Assembly: GCA_020049775.1 (NCBI GenBank)
Contig: JAGVLO010000012.1
Span: 62,001 to 126,000 of the forward strand
Source: Alphaproteobacteria bacterium
Lineage (GTDB): Bacteria > Pseudomonadota > Alphaproteobacteria > Rickettsiales > SXRF01
DNA length: 64,000 bases
Direction of reading: 5' to 3'
Notes under the pieces: model-generated
Told to the model about the DNA's origin: nothing
The model's database searches: none
What the model saw: only the letters and a program-made list of their open reading frames with translations
Position numbers and translations under genes: made by a program
Shown: piece by piece, positions 60,906-64,000 of the stretch
Position numbering within the stretch: position 1 is the first letter of the stretch
How the letters are laid out: each line of letters begins with the position of its first letter

Positions 60906-61310
60906 TTAGGCGCGCTTATAGCCAAAAAACTGCGCCACACGCAGGCCGCCCGCTGCTGATACGCCGGTTACGAACGTACCCCAGCAAATATCAACAATGG
61001 TTAACGGCAGTGTCCAGCCACGCAGGGTGGCAAGGTTGGTGAGGTCGTAGGTGGCATAGGCGAAAAAGCCGAACGCCGCACCGTAGCGCAGCGCCACCTT
61101 CCAGCTTGAGGCCAGATGCTTCGGATGCGCGAACAGCAAAATGCCAAACACATACATGAAATAAAATGCAAAGGCCGGAAGCTCGCTTATCTCCAGCAGG
61201 TCACCCATCTGGCCGCTGTAAAAATCCCGCGCCACCAGCCCCAGCCATGTCAGGTCAAGCGCCAGCATGACGGCGAATGTGGAGAGGTAGAGGGTGATGG
61301 TGGGCTTCAT
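60906..61310 (-). CDS. DUF2177 membrane protein
   Basis: MLALDLTWLGLVARDFY, FFAYATYDLTNLATLRGWTLPLTIVDICWG. Confidence 0.85.
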   Translation of the reverse strand: MKPTITLYLSTFAVMLALDLTWLGLVARDFYSGQMGDLLEISELPAFAFYFMYVFGILLFAHPKHLASSWKVALRYGAAFGFFAYATYDLTNLATLRGWTLPLTIVDICWGTFVTGVSAAGGLRVAQFFGYKRA

Positions 61311-61319
61311 ACCTTGTAC

Positions 61320-62222
61320 TTAAGATGGTAACAGCGCACGAATAACTGGGATATATTCTACTAATTTAGATGCTGCCATACCTTCTAATATATGTCTGAT
61401 GGTTTTTAATGACTCTGATATCACACCGCTATTTGGCTTTATCGATTTCAAAGTGACATTTAGAATGTCCAGTGTTTCTTTTAGTTCAAGAGAAACTGAC
61501 CCATCAATATTTTCTCCCTCCACGTCCTTAACGAGACTGTCTACGAGTTCTTTAATTTTATCAATTTGATGGTCATTAAAAGTTACTGATTGCTGAGAAT
61601 TGTTGGATGCCTGCTGAATGGCCGCATTATTAACTGGCGCATGAAATATATTATTGATCGTAGTAGTAGTAACCTCACGTGCCGCTTTTTGCTCTGCATC
61701 AGTAAATACAATCCCTTCTGAGTTGATGCCCCTATCTTTTAGCTTTAAAACCCAATCCTGTAAGGTGTTTTTAACAGCATCCATTATCCCATATAAGGAA
61801 GCACGGCCTACGAAAAAAGCGATTTCATAATCTGCTAGTTCGGCACCAGCTATACGATCTTTTAAGCTTGGCGGTATTGTAATTGTAAGAACGCTATCTT
61901 TATCTGAACTCTTATATAAAGATTCAATTTCAGCAATTTTTTGACCCACTGCCCTTCGTGAAAGTATTTTGTCGGTTTTATCATCCGGCATCGAAATATG
62001 ACACCAACCACGAAACGGATTGAAGAACCTAAAAGAACCATGAACTTTACGATACTCGGGTACTGACTCTTGTCCCATATATCCGTTTAGTTCATTTACA
62101 ATCCAAGCTTCAAAGTCTTCGATTTTTAACCTATTAGCAAGGACTCGTGCTTTTCTAAGTAGAGAACTAACATCTGAATCTTTTATAGTTTCTTCTATCA
62201 AATCATCAACCAACGCAACCAT
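61320..62222 (-). CDS. AbiTii-like domain protein (putative abortive-infection)
   Basis: SSLLRKARVLANRLKIEDFEAWIVNELNGYMGQESVPEYRKVHGSFRF; NNIFHAPVNNAAIQQASNNSQQS. Confidence 0.6.
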   Translation of the reverse strand: MVALVDDLIEETIKDSDVSSLLRKARVLANRLKIEDFEAWIVNELNGYMGQESVPEYRKVHGSFRFFNPFRGWCHISMPDDKTDKILSRRAVGQKIAEIESLYKSSDKDSVLTITIPPSLKDRIAGAELADYEIAFFVGRASLYGIMDAVKNTLQDWVLKLKDRGINSEGIVFTDAEQKAAREVTTTTINNIFHAPVNNAAIQQASNNSQQSVTFNDHQIDKIKELVDSLVKDVEGENIDGSVSLELKETLDILNVTLKSIKPNSGVISESLKTIRHILEGMAASKLVEYIPVIRALLPS

Positions 62223-62250
62223 AACTCACCCCACCTTAAACCTTTACACA

Positions 62251-62279
62251 CGTCATTCCGGCGAAGGCCGGAATCCACG
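62251..62279. repeat. Dispersed palindromic repeat
   Basis: CGTCATTCCGGCGAAGGCCGGAATCCACG. Confidence 0.85.
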
Positions 62280-62567
62280 TTAAACTAATTCGCTATATAA
62301 ATCACGCCAGTCCGGATTGTTTTCAAGTATTCTCTTTACCTTCCACGCGCGTTTCCATTCTTTAATGCACTTCTCACGATGAATGGCAGATTCCATTGAA
62401 TCATGCGCTTCATAATAAACCAGCGCGTCTAATCCGTATTTTTCTGTAAATCCTGACACTGCCTTTGCCTTATGCTCGTGTACACGGCGTATGAGGTCAT
62501 TGGTAACATCTACATACAATATGCCATTAGGTTTATTGGTCAGGATATATACATATCCGGCTTTCAC
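62280..62567 (-). CDS. GIY-YIG nuclease family protein
   Basis: GYVYILTNKPNGILYVDVTNDLIRRVHEHK. Confidence 0.9.
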   Translation of the reverse strand: MKAGYVYILTNKPNGILYVDVTNDLIRRVHEHKAKAVSGFTEKYGLDALVYYEAHDSMESAIHREKCIKEWKRAWKVKRILENNPDWRDLYSELV

Positions 62568-62578
62568 ATTTTATCCCC

Positions 62579-62650
62579 ACGTGGATACCGGCCTTCGCCG
62601 GTATGACAAATAATCTTCTGGTATGACAAAATAATTTTCCGGTATGACGG
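62579..62650. repeat. Dispersed palindromic repeat with trailing GGTATGAC copies
   Basis: GTGGATACCGGCCTTCGCCGGTATGAC then CTGGTATGAC and CCGGTATGAC. Confidence 0.8.

Positions 62651-64000
<1,350 letters not shown>

Noticed and set aside
60822-62650. CRISPR-like repeats
   Set aside because: Repeats are isolated palindromes without regular spacing or spacers; no cas genes.

Overview
The window looks like a chromosomal segment of an alphaproteobacterium. Housekeeping content includes pntA(C-term)/pntA2/pntB, xseB-ispA, a K+-independent-type H+-pyrophosphatase, rsmB-rpe-yacG, a complete hutG/U/H/I/F histidine-degradation set, tgt-queA-ppi, glnB-glnA, a ydbH-ynbE-ydbL-like operon, tRNA-Lys(UUU) and thiC (cut by the window edge). 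The most unusual region is ~4.75-7.14 kb, with a more distant relative at ~28.93-29.44 kb. It holds four tandem monocistronic cassettes, each made of a promoter, a structured 5' leader (P1, P2, P3 hairpins), a short ORF, a GNRA-type 3' hairpin and a strong terminator. P3 is a covarying stem around a conserved 10-nt GYTATCCNNA loop. The ORFs use almost only G/C-ending codons, while the flanking DNA is AT-rich and host-like. The leader and trailer are conserved in structure while the proteins differ, so the RNA frame appears to be the conserved unit; I recognise neither the RNA nor the protein families. Secondary items are a LOG-DeoC fusion, a fimbrial usher with a C-terminal SPOR-like domain in a five-subunit locus, a 2764-aa protein with a kinase-like N-terminus, a bacterioferritin that lost its ferroxidase carboxylates, an AbiTii-like protein and a GIY-YIG ORF among dispersed palindromes, and arrays of short hairpins near tRNA-Lys and after glnA. 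All calls come from reading the sequence and ORF track; no database search or folding program was run.
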